A stretch of DNA of 64,000 nucleotides from Acinetobacter sp. 10FS3-1 (GCF_013343215.1 NZ_CP039143.1:62001-126000), one strand, 5' to 3'; shown: positions 28,193 through 37,737, counted from the first letter of the stretch. Numbers and translations are program-made. Notes: generated by a model not told the origin, from the letters alone.

Positions 28193-28843
28193 ATGTCAAC
28201 GCCAGCTCAGTTTAACCCGCAAGCTTTTATCGAACTCGCATTATCACGTGGTGTGCTTAAATTTGGTGAGTTTACTTTAAAATCGGGTCGTGTGAGCCCT
28301 TATTTTTTTAATGCCGGCTTGTTAAATGATGGCGAAGCCTTGTCTCTCTTGGCATCAGGCTATGCAGCCAAGCTGATGCAATGTGATCAGGTCGAAGTGG
28401 TTTTTGGTCCGGCATATAAAGGTATTCCATTTGTTGCTGCAACTGCGGTCGCACTGTCGCAAAATCATGGTGTGAGTATACCTTGGGGCTTTAACCGTAA
28501 AGAAGCTAAAGATCACGGTGAAGGTGGCGTATTGGTCGGAGCTTCGGTTGAAGGTAAAAAAGTCTGGATTATTGATGATGTGATTACTGCCGGAACTGCG
28601 ATCCGTGAAGTGGTCACTATTCTGAAAAATGCCGGTGCACAAATTGCCGGGGTACTGGTTGCGTTAGATCGTCAGGAAAAAGGTCAGGGCGAACTTTCTG
28701 CAATCCAAGAAGTCCAAAAAGAACTTGAAATTCCAGTACATGCACTGATCACCATGAAAGACTTAATGGATTATCTGGATGGTAAAGGCGAGCAGGAAGC
28801 ACTGGCAAAAATGGAAGCCTATCGCGTTAAATACGGTATTTAA
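28193..28843 (+). CDS. pyrE: Orotate phosphoribosyltransferase
   Basis: PyrE makes orotidine monophosphate from orotate and PRPP in pyrimidine synthesis. The 216-residue product has the PRPP-binding motif [16 protein letters not shown], the [10 protein letters not shown] loop and the flexible catalytic loop [12 protein letters not shown]. Length is normal. AGGAG at good spacing fixes the ATG. It is divergent from crc with only 40 bases between, so the promoters overlap. A terminator follows. Confidence 0.97.
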   Translation: MSTPAQFNPQAFIELALSRGVLKFGEFTLKSGRVSPYFFNAGLLNDGEALSLLASGYAAKLMQCDQVEVVFGPAYKGIPFVAATAVALSQNHGVSIPWGFNRKEAKDHGEGGVLVGASVEGKKVWIIDDVITAGTAIREVVTILKNAGAQIAGVLVALDRQEKGQGELSAIQEVQKELEIPVHALITMKDLMDYLDGKGEQEALAKMEAYRVKYGI

Positions 28844-28865
28844 ACCGGTATAGCTAGCAGTGGAT

Positions 28866-28889
28866 AAGGAAGCTCAGGCTTCCTTTTTT
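28866..28889 (+). terminator. Terminator of pyrE
   Basis: AAGGAAGC, a CTCAG loop region and GCTTCCTT followed by Ts lie shortly after pyrE. Confidence 0.85.
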
Positions 28890-29070
28890 ATGACTTTAAA
28901 GCAGCCAGAACACCTGATTGTCTCACTATCCATGAAAACCTAGACAATTTTGCTGGCCAAAAAAATCGTATCTGTCGACCTGATGGGCATATTCTGAGCA
29001 AAAAGTGTTAAGGAGAATTATCATTTTAAATGGGGAACATCGGATAAAAATATAGTCTATTTATAGCTTT

Positions 29071-29229
29071 TTATTGACTTAACTGTTGAGACCCTCTTTC
29101 TTTTAATTTCTTTAGCCAACCCAAAAGCTGAACCGCTTTAACAGATAGTCGCTTATCTCCGGCCGTTACTCCAACAGGATCCGTTCGTCCAGGGAACAGA
29201 TCTTTAATTTGCCCCCCACTGATTATCTC
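29071..29229 (-). pseudogene. C-terminal gene fragment inside the Tn7-like remnant
   Basis: A minus-strand open frame of 52 codons with no start codon ends in a normal stop. The translated tail includes LFPGRTDPVGVTAG and VQLLGWLKKLKERG, which reads like genuine protein. It lies directly downstream of the truncated tnsA on the same strand, so it may be the end of another transposition or cargo gene of the same element, joined by a deletion. I cannot name the family. Confidence 0.45.
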
Positions 29230-29286
29230 TTAATACCTAGCGTTTACTCATAAAAGTATAGTGGGCACAAGGTGGTTTCTCTCAAG

Positions 29287-29517
29287 TTAATTGATGACAC
29301 GCCTTAGTAATAGAAAAGTGGACAGTTCTAGATCAGAGAGCAAGTGATGAGTTCTTTGGCTTTTATGACCAAAAACTCGGTGAGATCGACCTTCTAAACT
29401 CACATCTCGAATTGTGAGCCAAGGCTTATAGTTATTTCCAAAACCCTGCCCTCGTCCTTCTTTAATCCACTTTTGAATTTTGAGTTCATGATTTTGTGTG
29501 TTCTTAGAATTAGCCAT
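29287..29517 (-). pseudogene. tnsA: Truncated tnsA, Tn7-like heteromeric transposase subunit
   Basis: Only the first about 70 residues of a TnsA-type protein remain: KWIKEGRGQG, YKPWLTIRDV, GRSHRVFGHK and HLLSDLELS align with the N-terminus of Tn7 TnsA. Full TnsA is about 270 residues and carries catalytic E, D and K. The D and K lie beyond the break, so the protein is inactive. The frame runs into unrelated sequence (RRVIN) and stops. The start is the ATG reading MANSKN at 29517, immediately behind a hairpin, as in Tn7. It begins 128 bases inside the element end and points away from glmS, the native Tn7 arrangement. Confidence 0.85.
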
Positions 29518-29568
29518 AAAAAAATCCACACAACATGCTTTTTAGAGCATATCTTGTGTGGATTTTTT
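29518..29568. terminator. Hairpin between the Tn7-like right end and tnsA
   Basis: A long stem (AATCCACACAA against TTGTGTGGATT, continued by CATGCT/AGCAT) flanked by A and T runs precedes the tnsA start codon. Tn7 has a hairpin at the same place. It probably insulates tnsA from glmS read-through. Confidence 0.75.
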
Positions 29569-29580
29569 GAGCAATATAGT

Positions 29581-29640
29581 ATTACACTTTATTACTCAGT
29601 ATGAGACTTTATTACTTGGTATGAAGCTTTATTACTCTCA
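29581..29640. repeat. Three phased TnsB-type binding repeats of the Tn7-like right end
   Basis: Three units of exactly 20 bases share the core CTTTATTACT; read on the minus strand they are AATAAAG-type sites like the TnsB sites of Tn7 (AATAAAGTCT). The outermost copy continues into the element terminus. Overlapping TnsB sites spaced by about two helical turns are the mark of a Tn7 right end. Confidence 0.85.
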
Positions 29641-29641
29641 T

Positions 29642-29649
29642 ACAATAAC
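29642..29649. mobile_element. Outer terminus of a Tn7-like element at attTn7
   Basis: The plus strand reads ACA (TGT on the element strand) at 29642-29644, followed by ATAAC as the presumed five-base target copy. Exactly 25 bases lie between the last base of the glmS stop codon and this terminus, the classical attTn7 insertion distance. The matching left end was not found in the window, so the element is a decayed one-ended remnant. Confidence 0.8.
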
Positions 29650-29669
29650 CAGCCTTGCTTCAATTCTGA

Positions 29670-31508
29670 TTATTCTACGGTCACTGATTTTGCCAGGTTA
29701 CGCGGTTGATCTACATCCGTACCCCGCAGGACGGCTACATGATAAGACAGCAACTGAACCGGAATGCTATAGACGATAGGGGCTAAAAGTGGATCTATTT
29801 CAGGAATATGCACCACATGCTGGCGTTCTTTGGCCTTGATGCCGCTATGCTCATCAGCAAAGACAAATAACTCGCCACCACGTGCCTGAACTTCTTCCAT
29901 ATTGGATTTTAATTTGTCCAGCATGTCATCCTGCGGTGCCAGAATGACCACAGGCATATCATTATCCACCAGTGCCAGCGGGCCATGTTTCAGTTCACCT
30001 GCTGCATAGCCTTCTGCATGGATATAGGAAATTTCTTTCAGTTTCAACGCACCTTCAAGCGCGATCGGGAAATGCGTCCCACGGCCGAGGAACAGACAAT
30101 GGTTTTTTTCTACAAACAGTTCAGACAGGCGCAGAATTTCATCATCATAACGCAGGGTGTCCAGAATCACTTTAGGAGTATGCCAGAGCCCGGTCGTAAT
30201 CGCGGTAACCTGTTCCGTTGAAATCGTGTTTTTGACAGTACCGATTTTCAGTACCAGCAACATCAATGCAGTCAACTGGGTGGTAAAAGCTTTGGTCGAT
30301 GCGACCCCAATTTCAGGTCCTGCCAAGGTCAGCAAGCTGTGCTCAGTTTCACGTACCATCGACGATGTAGCCACGTTACAGATGGTCATTGTGCTGATGT
30401 CTAAACCTTTGGCCTGAGCGCGTTTCTGCGTATCGCGTAAGGCCGCCAGGGTATCTGCGGTTTCACCGGACTGAGAAATACAGACATACAGGGTGTGATT
30501 TACAATCACTGGCGTGCGGTAACGGAATTCACTGGCAATTTCAACCTGACAAGGCAGGCCGATCAGCTGCTCAAACCAGTATTTGGCAATCATACCGGCA
30601 TGGTAGCTGGTCCCACAAGCAATGATCTGAATCTGCTGGATCTTGGAAAAATCCTGCTCTGCACTAACCAGAAAGTCTTCACGCAGGGCATTTCCATTGA
30701 GTGCTTGGGAAATGGTTTGCTGGATGGCTTCAGGCTGCTCATAAATTTCTTTGAGCATATAGTGCTTGTATTCGCCTTTAGAGGCATTACTCACCGCAGC
30801 ATCCAGTTCTTTCACCGGACGCTCAACCAGTTGACCATCCACAAACACTTCAATCGTGCTACGAGTCAAACGGGCAATATCCCCTTCTTCCAGGTAGATA
30901 AAGCGGTTGGTAATCGGCAGCAGGGCCAACTGGTCAGAACTGATAAAGTTTTCACCAATTCCAACCCCAATCACCAGTGGTGAGCCTTCACGCACCGTGA
31001 TTAACTCATCCGGATGATCGGTATGAACAATACCCAGTGCATACGCGCCTTTTAGTTGTGGCACCACCTGTTTTACCGCTTCCAGTAAAATCGGGGTCGA
31101 TTTCAGTGCATCATTGACCAGATGGGCAACGACTTCAGTATCAGTCTGTGAAGTGAATACATAACCTAGAGCTTCAAGGTCATCTTTCAGCTCTTGATAG
31201 TTCTCGATAATGCCGTTATGTACCACAGCCACATTGCCGGAGATATGCGGATGGGCATTGTTCTCAGTCGGCTTGCCATGTGTGGCCCAGCGGGTATGGG
31301 CAATCCCGAGCGAACCAATAATCTGTGATTCATTGACTGCATTTTCAAGGTTGGCAACCTTGCCGACACGACGTTCACGTAGAACCTGATTCTGGTTAAT
31401 CAGGGCTAAGCCGGCTGAGTCATAGCCACGGTATTCAAGACGTTTCAGGCCTTCAATTAAAATATTGGTAATGCTGCGTTCCGCAATGCCACCGACGATA
31501 CCACACAT
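29670..31508 (-). CDS. glmS: Glutamine-fructose-6-phosphate aminotransferase
   Basis: GlmS makes glucosamine-6-phosphate for peptidoglycan and lipopolysaccharide. The 612-residue protein starts MCGIVGGIAER, with the N-terminal Cys nucleophile of the glutaminase domain, and continues with two SIS sugar-isomerase domains (CGTSYHAGM, SQSGETADTLAAL) and the C-terminal VDQPRNLAKSVTVE. The 3' end is the recognition site for Tn7 TnsD proteins and is well conserved here. It follows glmU by 11 bases as the last gene of the ribB-to-glmS cluster. Confidence 0.98.
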   Translation of the reverse strand: MCGIVGGIAERSITNILIEGLKRLEYRGYDSAGLALINQNQVLRERRVGKVANLENAVNESQIIGSLGIAHTRWATHGKPTENNAHPHISGNVAVVHNGIIENYQELKDDLEALGYVFTSQTDTEVVAHLVNDALKSTPILLEAVKQVVPQLKGAYALGIVHTDHPDELITVREGSPLVIGVGIGENFISSDQLALLPITNRFIYLEEGDIARLTRSTIEVFVDGQLVERPVKELDAAVSNASKGEYKHYMLKEIYEQPEAIQQTISQALNGNALREDFLVSAEQDFSKIQQIQIIACGTSYHAGMIAKYWFEQLIGLPCQVEIASEFRYRTPVIVNHTLYVCISQSGETADTLAALRDTQKRAQAKGLDISTMTICNVATSSMVRETEHSLLTLAGPEIGVASTKAFTTQLTALMLLVLKIGTVKNTISTEQVTAITTGLWHTPKVILDTLRYDDEILRLSELFVEKNHCLFLGRGTHFPIALEGALKLKEISYIHAEGYAAGELKHGPLALVDNDMPVVILAPQDDMLDKLKSNMEEVQARGGELFVFADEHSGIKAKERQHVVHIPEIDPLLAPIVYSIPVQLLSYHVAVLRGTDVDQPRNLAKSVTVE

Positions 31509-31519
31509 AATATTTCCCC

Positions 31520-32884
31520 TTATTTCTTGATCTTTTGCGGACGTGGATAATTTTCTTTGGCAAATTGCTTGGAACGTTCCACCGCTAAACTGTTCTCTGC
31601 CACATCACGGGTAATGGTTGAGCCTGCACCGACAGTGGCACCGTTGCCAATCTGTACCGGAGCAACCAAGGAGCTGTTGGAACCAATAAAGGCATTATCT
31701 CCAATGATGGTTTTAAATTTATTGGCGCCGTCGTAGTTGCAGGTAATGGTACCGGCACCAATATTAGAACCACTGCCGATTTCGGCATCACCTAAATAGG
31801 TGAAATGATTGGCCTTGGAACCTAGGCCAATACTTGAATTTTTGACTTCGACAAAGTTGCCAATATGTACGTCATTGGCCAGTTTCGCCCCTGGACGTAA
31901 ACGTGCAAAGGGACCAATCTGTGCATCTTCACCGACAACAGCCTGATCGAATACGCTATATGGCTGTACTTTGGTGCCCGCAGCAATTTTGGTATTTTTA
32001 ATCACGCAGCCTGCGCCAATTTCAACCTGGTCGCCGAGTTCGCAATCACCTTCGATAATCACGTTGATATCAATTTTCACATCCTTACCGACTGTCAAAT
32101 GGCCACGTAGGTCAAAACGGTTGGGATCAATCAGATGAACACCTTGCTGCATCAGCTGCTTGGCTTGATACGCCTGGAACTGGCGCTCCAGGGCAGCCAG
32201 TTGTACGCGGTCATTGACGCCTTCGACTTCAAAAGCCAGCTCAGGTTCTACCGAGGCCACCTGCATGCCATCGGCTAGCGCCATCGCCACGATATCCGTC
32301 AGGTAATATTCGCCTTGTGCATTATCATTGCTTAAACGTGGCAGCCATTCATGCAATTTGGCATTGCTAACAGCATAAATCCCGGTATTGATTTCCTTAA
32401 TTTGGCGCTGTGCGTCAGTCGCGTCTTTATGTTCAACAATCGCTTGAATCTGGCCATCTTTACGGACAATACGACCATAACCTGTTGCATCTGGCAAGGT
32501 TAAGGTTACCAGGCCAATGCCTGTCTCTTGGGTAGCATTCAGCAGGTTTTGCAAGGTAGCCGGCCTAATACAAGGCACATCACCCGATAGGATCAGGGAG
32601 ATGCCATCCTGTGGCAAGACCGGTAACGTCATTTGTACCGCATGACCGGTACCCAGCTGTTCCGCCTGTTTCACCCATTGGATAATTTGATCTGCAAATG
32701 CAGTTTGGACACGATCACCGCCATGTCCATAAATGGTAATAATATTATTAGCATTCAGCTTTTTCGCCGTTTCGATCACATGACCAAGTAAGGGGCGTCC
32801 TGCAAGAGGTTGTAATACTTTGGGTAAATGAGAGCGCATACGCGTTCCTTTACCTGCAGCAAGAATAATGACAGTCGTTGACAT
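31520..32884 (-). CDS. glmU: Bifunctional UDP-GlcNAc pyrophosphorylase / GlcN-1-P acetyltransferase
   Basis: GlmU acetylates glucosamine-1-phosphate and couples it to UTP, giving UDP-GlcNAc. The 454-residue protein has the nucleotidyltransferase motif [20 protein letters not shown] at the N-terminus and a left-handed beta-helix C-terminal domain of hexapeptide repeats from about residue 250, with NFVEVKNS and YLGDAEIG in the acetyltransferase site. Length is typical. It lies between pgpA and glmS with spacings of 9 and 11 bases. Confidence 0.98.
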   Translation of the reverse strand: MSTTVIILAAGKGTRMRSHLPKVLQPLAGRPLLGHVIETAKKLNANNIITIYGHGGDRVQTAFADQIIQWVKQAEQLGTGHAVQMTLPVLPQDGISLILSGDVPCIRPATLQNLLNATQETGIGLVTLTLPDATGYGRIVRKDGQIQAIVEHKDATDAQRQIKEINTGIYAVSNAKLHEWLPRLSNDNAQGEYYLTDIVAMALADGMQVASVEPELAFEVEGVNDRVQLAALERQFQAYQAKQLMQQGVHLIDPNRFDLRGHLTVGKDVKIDINVIIEGDCELGDQVEIGAGCVIKNTKIAAGTKVQPYSVFDQAVVGEDAQIGPFARLRPGAKLANDVHIGNFVEVKNSSIGLGSKANHFTYLGDAEIGSGSNIGAGTITCNYDGANKFKTIIGDNAFIGSNSSLVAPVQIGNGATVGAGSTITRDVAENSLAVERSKQFAKENYPRPQKIKK

Positions 32885-32893
32885 GTTCTCATC

Positions 32894-33424
32894 CTAAATG
32901 TAGCTAGGCCATGGTAAAAAAAGATAAATCAGAATACAGAGAGCTGCCCAAAGGCCGGCAATAATATCATCCAGCATGATGCCGAATCCCCCGCCGACTT
33001 GGCGGTCAATGACCCGGATTGGCCAAGGTTTCCAGACATCAAACAAACGGAACAGGGCAAAGCCAACCAGAAGCCACAGCCAGTTCATCTGCCCCATATA
33101 GAGAACGGGTAGAAACGTGATGGATTGCCCAGCAAATTCGTCCCAGACAATCCGGCCATCATCATGTACACCCATCAGCTCAGCGGTTTTGCCACAGATA
33201 TAGATGCCAATCAGTGACATGATCACCATGGCAAAAAAGCTATTTAAAAAACCCAGAGAGAGCCAGAACGGCACAAATAACAGCGCAAAAGCTGAGCCAA
33301 ACGTCCCCGGCGCTTTCGGTGCCAGGCCAGAACCAAAGCCCACTCCACTAAATACAATCAATCGGTCCTTCCAGGACATCGCTTTAAAATTTATTGCAGG
33401 TTTATGCAAAATGTTGATACCCAT
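32894..33424 (-). CDS. pgpA: Phosphatidylglycerophosphatase A
   Basis: PgpA removes the phosphate from phosphatidylglycerophosphate to give phosphatidylglycerol in the inner membrane. The 176-residue protein has the conserved GSGLAPKAPGTFGS block, VWDEFAGQ with the metal-binding Asp and Glu, three to four membrane helices and the terminal GGFGIMLDDIIAG. The chosen ATG overlaps the end of thiL by 23 bases; an internal Met at residue 16 is an alternative. nusB-thiL-pgpA order is conserved with E. coli. Confidence 0.93.
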   Translation of the reverse strand: MGINILHKPAINFKAMSWKDRLIVFSGVGFGSGLAPKAPGTFGSAFALLFVPFWLSLGFLNSFFAMVIMSLIGIYICGKTAELMGVHDDGRIVWDEFAGQSITFLPVLYMGQMNWLWLLVGFALFRLFDVWKPWPIRVIDRQVGGGFGIMLDDIIAGLWAALCILIYLFLPWPSYI

Positions 33425-34319
33425 TAAATTGAAGCAAATGATCTATGCCATTTTTTTCAAAAGTTAAACCGAGTGAAGAATGAACAGTGCCGATTATACT
33501 AATCGAAACATCAATTTGTTTTTGCAATAATTTTTCATAATTTTGCGGACTTATTGTAAAGCATAATTCATAATCATCGCCACCGGCGAGCGCATATTGC
33601 CATTTTTGCTCATCACGCAAGGTGTGCAGGGCAGGGCTGAGCGGGAGCTTATCCAGTGCCAGGGTTGCACCCACTTGAGAAGCTTGAAGAATATGTCCCA
33701 GATCTTGAGCCAGGCCATCCGAAACATCAATCATGCTATGTGCCAGGCCTTTTAAGGCAACACCGAGCTGGCAGCGTGGGCTCGGATAATCCAGCCGCTG
33801 CTGTAAGGGGTGGCCGGGATGATTCAGGGCAAAAGCTGCATCGCCGACGGTACCGCTGACACAGATCAGGTCACCCGGTTGGGCACCTGAGCGCGGAATA
33901 GCCTGTCCGCTATCGACCCAGCCAAGTGCAGTGATGCTTATGGTCAGGTGAGGGCTTTGTGTGGTATCGCCACCAATTAAGCTCACCCCAAATTGATCGC
34001 AGCAATCATACAGGCCCTGACTAAAGGCTTTGAGCCAGGCATGATCAATTTGGGGTAGGCTCAAGGCCAGCAAAATACTGTGCGGGGTGGCACCCATGGC
34101 AGCAATATCGGACAAATTAACAGCAACCGATTTCCAGCCAATCGCATGCGGGTCAGTCTCTAGGGGGAAATGTCGTCCAGCCACTGAAGTATCGGTACAG
34201 ATCACCAGTTGTTGCTGTGGAGGAGGGGTGAGCACGGCTGAGTCGTCACCGACGCCTAAATCGACAGAATTGAGATTCCGCCGATTAAAATAGCTATCAA
34301 TAATCGAGAACTCAGCCAT
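33402..34319 (-). CDS. thiL: Thiamine-monophosphate kinase
   Basis: ThiL phosphorylates thiamine monophosphate to the active cofactor thiamine diphosphate. The 305-residue AIR-synthase-fold protein has LGVGDDSAVLTP with metal-binding Asp residues, the VAVNLSDIAAMGA loop, DVSDGLAQDLGHIL and GGDDYELCFT. Length is close to the family mean. It sits between nusB and pgpA and shares the leftward transcript. Confidence 0.96.
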   Translation of the reverse strand: MAEFSIIDSYFNRRNLNSVDLGVGDDSAVLTPPPQQQLVICTDTSVAGRHFPLETDPHAIGWKSVAVNLSDIAAMGATPHSILLALSLPQIDHAWLKAFSQGLYDCCDQFGVSLIGGDTTQSPHLTISITALGWVDSGQAIPRSGAQPGDLICVSGTVGDAAFALNHPGHPLQQRLDYPSPRCQLGVALKGLAHSMIDVSDGLAQDLGHILQASQVGATLALDKLPLSPALHTLRDEQKWQYALAGGDDYELCFTISPQNYEKLLQKQIDVSISIIGTVHSSLGLTFEKNGIDHLLQFNGYQHFA

Positions 34320-34337
34320 ACAACAATGCGACTTAAA

Positions 34338-34787
34338 CTAGTGGGCTTGCTGTTTTTCTGCTGTACGTAGCGTCGTGGCTAAACGGTCCAATACACCGTT
34401 GATGTATTTATGGCTGTCTGCACCGCCAAAATGTTTAGCCAGTTCGATTGCTTCGTCCAAAACCACACGATACGGAATTTCCAGATGTTCTTTCAATTCG
34501 TAGGCGCCCAAACGCAGTGTAGCCAGCTCAACGCCGTCCAGTACGGTAATTTCACGATCCAGTACCGGAATTAAGAGCGCATCCAGTGCTTCATGATTGG
34601 CAACCACTTGAGTCAACAATTCATGATAATAGCTCAGATCCACTTTATGCATGGCATTTTCCACACGCGTACGTGCTTCAATCTCATGCACCGGATTGTG
34701 GCTCATCTGCCATTCATAAATTCCTTGCACAGCAAAACGACGTGCTTTACGTTTTGCTGCATAAGTTGCTTGAAGTGTTTGCGACAT
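34338..34787 (-). CDS. nusB: Transcription antitermination factor NusB
   Basis: NusB binds boxA RNA with S10 during rRNA antitermination. The 149-residue all-helical protein has [12 protein letters not shown] near the N-terminus and LRLGAYEL ... [18 protein letters not shown] ... YINGVLD, the diagnostic blocks. It follows ribH by four bases, suggesting translational coupling, and precedes thiL. Confidence 0.96.
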   Translation of the reverse strand: MSQTLQATYAAKRKARRFAVQGIYEWQMSHNPVHEIEARTRVENAMHKVDLSYYHELLTQVVANHEALDALLIPVLDREITVLDGVELATLRLGAYELKEHLEIPYRVVLDEAIELAKHFGGADSHKYINGVLDRLATTLRTAEKQQAH

Positions 34788-34791
34788 AGCG

Positions 34792-35262
34792 TTAGATAGC
34801 CTTTAACAAGTTAACCATTTCAATCGCAGTTAAAGCAGCTTCACTGCCTTTATTTCCTGCTTTTGTACCCGAGCGTTCAATCGCTTGTTCGATACTGTCC
34901 GTAGTGAGTACACCGTTAATGACCGGTAAGCCAGTGTCCAGGCCAACCACGCCCAAACCTTTGGCACATTCACCCGCTACAAAATCGAAATGAGGGGTGC
35001 TACCACGAATCACTGCGCCAAGTGCAATGATGGCATCGAAACGTTCCGAAACAGCCAGTTTTTTTGCAACTACCGGCAGTTCCCAGGCACCCGGTGCATG
35101 AACAACCGTAATATTATCCTCTGATACGCCATGACGTTTCAACGTATCAATAGCACCTTCTAACAGATGTTCAACAACAAAGCTATTAAAACGACCAACT
35201 AAAATCGCGAAACGGCCTTCGCTCGCGAGATGCAACATACCTTCAATACGGCGAATAGCCAT
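34792..35262 (-). CDS. ribH: 6,7-dimethyl-8-ribityllumazine synthase
   Basis: RibH condenses the ribB product 3,4-dihydroxy-2-butanone 4-phosphate with the pyrimidine intermediate to form lumazine, the last but one step to riboflavin. The 156-residue protein has [16 protein letters not shown], the substrate-binding [17 protein letters not shown] and [16 protein letters not shown] with the catalytic His. It forms capsid-like oligomers in many bacteria. It lies directly after ribB and before nusB. Confidence 0.97.
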   Translation of the reverse strand: MAIRRIEGMLHLASEGRFAILVGRFNSFVVEHLLEGAIDTLKRHGVSEDNITVVHAPGAWELPVVAKKLAVSERFDAIIALGAVIRGSTPHFDFVAGECAKGLGVVGLDTGLPVINGVLTTDSIEQAIERSGTKAGNKGSEAALTAIEMVNLLKAI

Positions 35263-35280
35263 AGGAACCTCGATTATTTC

Positions 35281-36396
35281 TTAAGATGTTTGTTGTGCAG
35301 TGATGTATTCCACCACTTCTAAGTTAAAGCCGGACAGGGCATTGAAACGTAATGGAGAGCTGAGCAGCTTCATTTTTTCCACGCCCAGATCACGTAAAAT
35401 TTGTGCGCCCACCCCAATGGTTTGATATTGCTGAGACAGTGCAGCATTGGATTTGACATTTTTCGGTGCTTTCAGGGTCTCTAAAGCCGGGCCTAAGTCC
35501 TGTAAATGGCGCTGGCCGATCCAGACCAGTACACCGCGGTCGCTGGTAGAAATCTCTTTGAGTGCTCGGTCCAGATTCCAGGTACTTTCACTGTCCGGTT
35601 TTTTGACTTTTAAAAGATCGCGGGTCGGGTTAAAACCATGTACGCGTACCGTCGTGACACCTTGTTTAGGCTCGCCTTTTACTAAGGCTAAATGAATATC
35701 CGGATTGCCGAGCTCACGGTAACGATACAAGTCAAAGCTGCCATATTCAGTCTCGATGACTTGATGATCAATACGCTCAACCGTCTGTTCATTGGTCATA
35801 CGGTAATGAATCAGGTCGGCAATGGTGCCAATTTTCAGACCATGCTTTTCGGCAAATACTTCCAGATCCGGACGGCGCGCCATGGTGCCATCTTCTTTAA
35901 TAATTTCACAAATTACCGATGCGGGTTCCAGACCGGCAAGGCGGGCCAGATCACATCCTGCTTCGGTATGACCTGCGCGGTGCAATACCCCACCTGGCTG
36001 TGCCATTAAAGGGAAAATATGGCCGGGCTGTACAATATCTGTTGGCTTGGCATGTGCCGCCACTGCAGTCTGAATCGTGTGAGCACGTTCAGCGGCTGAA
36101 ATGCCGGTGGTAATCCCTTCTGCTGCTTCAATAGACAGCGTGAAGTTGGTGCCGTGCTGGGCACCGTTCGCATCGACCATTAACGGTAAATTCAGCTGCT
36201 GGCAACGCTCTTTACTCAACGTCAGGCAGACCAGACCACGCGCATGGGTGATCATAAAGTTGATGTCCTCCGGGCGGACATGCGTGGCAGCAATAACCAG
36301 GTCACCTTCATTTTCACGGTCTTCATCATCCATCAGGATGACCATTTTTCCTGCACGGATATCTGCGACAAGCTCTTCAACTGTATTGAGCGGCAT
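35281..36396 (-). CDS. ribB: 3,4-dihydroxy-2-butanone 4-phosphate synthase with a degenerate RibA-like domain
   Basis: Residues 1 to about 200 form an intact RibB domain: MDDEDRENEGDLV with metal and acid residues, and PGHIFPLMAQPGGVLHRAGHTEA. The C-terminal half (about 205-371) has a GTP-cyclohydrolase II-like fold but lacks the three zinc-binding Cys and the RCDCG block, so it should not have RibA activity; separate ribA is expected elsewhere. An upstream TTG is in frame, but AAGG lies 9 bases before the ATG at 36396. No RFN riboswitch was seen in the 366-base gap upstream, which holds no gene. Confidence 0.92.
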   Translation of the reverse strand: MPLNTVEELVADIRAGKMVILMDDEDRENEGDLVIAATHVRPEDINFMITHARGLVCLTLSKERCQQLNLPLMVDANGAQHGTNFTLSIEAAEGITTGISAAERAHTIQTAVAAHAKPTDIVQPGHIFPLMAQPGGVLHRAGHTEAGCDLARLAGLEPASVICEIIKEDGTMARRPDLEVFAEKHGLKIGTIADLIHYRMTNEQTVERIDHQVIETEYGSFDLYRYRELGNPDIHLALVKGEPKQGVTTVRVHGFNPTRDLLKVKKPDSESTWNLDRALKEISTSDRGVLVWIGQRHLQDLGPALETLKAPKNVKSNAALSQQYQTIGVGAQILRDLGVEKMKLLSSPLRFNALSGFNLEVVEYITAQQTS

Positions 36397-36762
36397 CAAT
36401 CTTCACCTTCTTCTTTGATCTTTATCAGACCGAATCATGACATTATTGCTGCATAGTCTAACGCTTTTTAAGCAATTTTGCCTATGCCTATTACTTTGCC
36501 TGTAGCGTTCATTGTTATACACAGTCTTGCAGATGATGGAAAGTCGACTTTAAAGTAAAGCTCAGCTTTGTGCTGTATTTTTGCACAGTTACAAAGCAAG
36601 AAAAATGAAAAATCTGGATAAAATGCCAGCTGTTAAAAGTAAATTGGTTTTTATAGAATTTTCGCAGTTTTACTGTTTTAGGGTTGTTAAGAATAACCTT
36701 TAAAAGTGCTCATAAAACCAGACAGCCTGACCTGCTGTTAGGAATGGTCTGATCTATTTTGG

Positions 36763-37737
36763 TCAGGCCAAAAGAGATTTTTGTTCCAGCCATTGAAACA
36801 GTTGCTGATATACCTGCTCTCTGGCCGGTTTTTCTGAAAGTACCAGATCATGGACAGCATTTTGAATGGAACACAGCTGTACATCGCCCTGTAGCTTTTG
36901 GGCATGGTCAATTATATCTTGCACCTGAAGAATTACGTCACTGCTTTGTGCAGCGTGATTAAAGCGTAAAGGATAGCGGGTTTGATGGGCATGCATGATT
37001 AAAGTAGGGACTGTAAGATAAACTCCCTGATGAAGATGTTTTTGGGCCTCATAAATGGCATACACAAAACTTAAACGTACCAGAGGATAGCTTGGTTTTT
37101 TCCATTCCAGATTGAAATTCCATTCTCCTTGATAACTGATATGCAAGCTGGGTACATACCAGCGATTAAGACGGCTTGGAAACTGCAGGTCTGGAAAGCG
37201 TTTTCCTAAACGGCTCAGTTGGGGCAATAAAATCTTTTTCTCTAGATAGCGCATGTTGAAGTCATAAAATGGGCTGTTGAGCCAGAGTCCCTTGATTAGA
37301 GGGTGATTGGGATGCCGGGCGGTATAAAGGGTGGTAATTAATCCACCGGTTGAATGCCCGCATAGAAGTATCTGGTCATGGCCTTCTTGGCCAATCAGCT
37401 CGAGTGCCTGATTAATTTCAGCATCATATTCAGAGAGACTGTAGACATTGTAGAGCTTCTGGTGACATAAATGGGAGCGCCCATATTTTCTTAAATCCAG
37501 AGCATAAAAATCAAAACCTTGCTGATTAAAGCGTTCTGCCATTTCAGTTTGAAAAAAGTAATCAATAAAACCGTGGATATAAAGCACGGCCTTAGAGGTG
37601 GTTTGGGCTGCTTTTTTACGCACCAGCGTGGCAATGACCGGGCCTTCATAATCTTCAGGAAAATTGAAAGTGGTCTGCTCATAACCCTTACCTAAAATAT
37701 CAGCCTGATAGACTGGCGCCAGAGCACTATTTTTCAT
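36763..37737 (-). CDS. Lysophospholipase-like alpha/beta hydrolase
   Basis: The 324-residue serine hydrolase has the oxyanion strand YIHGFIDYFFQ, the nucleophile elbow GHSTGGLITTLY and a late His in QNAVHDLVLS, with an Asp-containing block between. It resembles the monoacylglycerol lipase or lysophospholipase group (Hydrolase_4). No signal peptide is seen. It is solitary and is the last core-like gene before the insertion-rich island. Substrate unknown. Confidence 0.85.
   Translation of the reverse strand: MKNSALAPVYQADILGKGYEQTTFNFPEDYEGPVIATLVRKKAAQTTSKAVLYIHGFIDYFFQTEMAERFNQQGFDFYALDLRKYGRSHLCHQKLYNVYSLSEYDAEINQALELIGQEGHDQILLCGHSTGGLITTLYTARHPNHPLIKGLWLNSPFYDFNMRYLEKKILLPQLSRLGKRFPDLQFPSRLNRWYVPSLHISYQGEWNFNLEWKKPSYPLVRLSFVYAIYEAQKHLHQGVYLTVPTLIMHAHQTRYPLRFNHAAQSSDVILQVQDIIDHAQKLQGDVQLCSIQNAVHDLVLSEKPAREQVYQQLFQWLEQKSLLA

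Noticed and set aside
29581..29640. Regular short repeats resembling the start of a CRISPR array
   Set aside because: The 20-base units are contiguous with no spacers, and match TnsB-type sites of a Tn7-like end in position and sequence.
36101..36418. Long plus-strand frames opposite ribB, glmS, argS and dld
   Set aside because: They are antisense shadows of well-supported genes and have low-complexity, Cys/Ser/Arg-rich composition without motifs.
36397..36762. FMN riboswitch before ribB
   Set aside because: None of the conserved RFN blocks (such as GGGGCGAAA or CCGGCGGTA type segments) was found on the minus strand.
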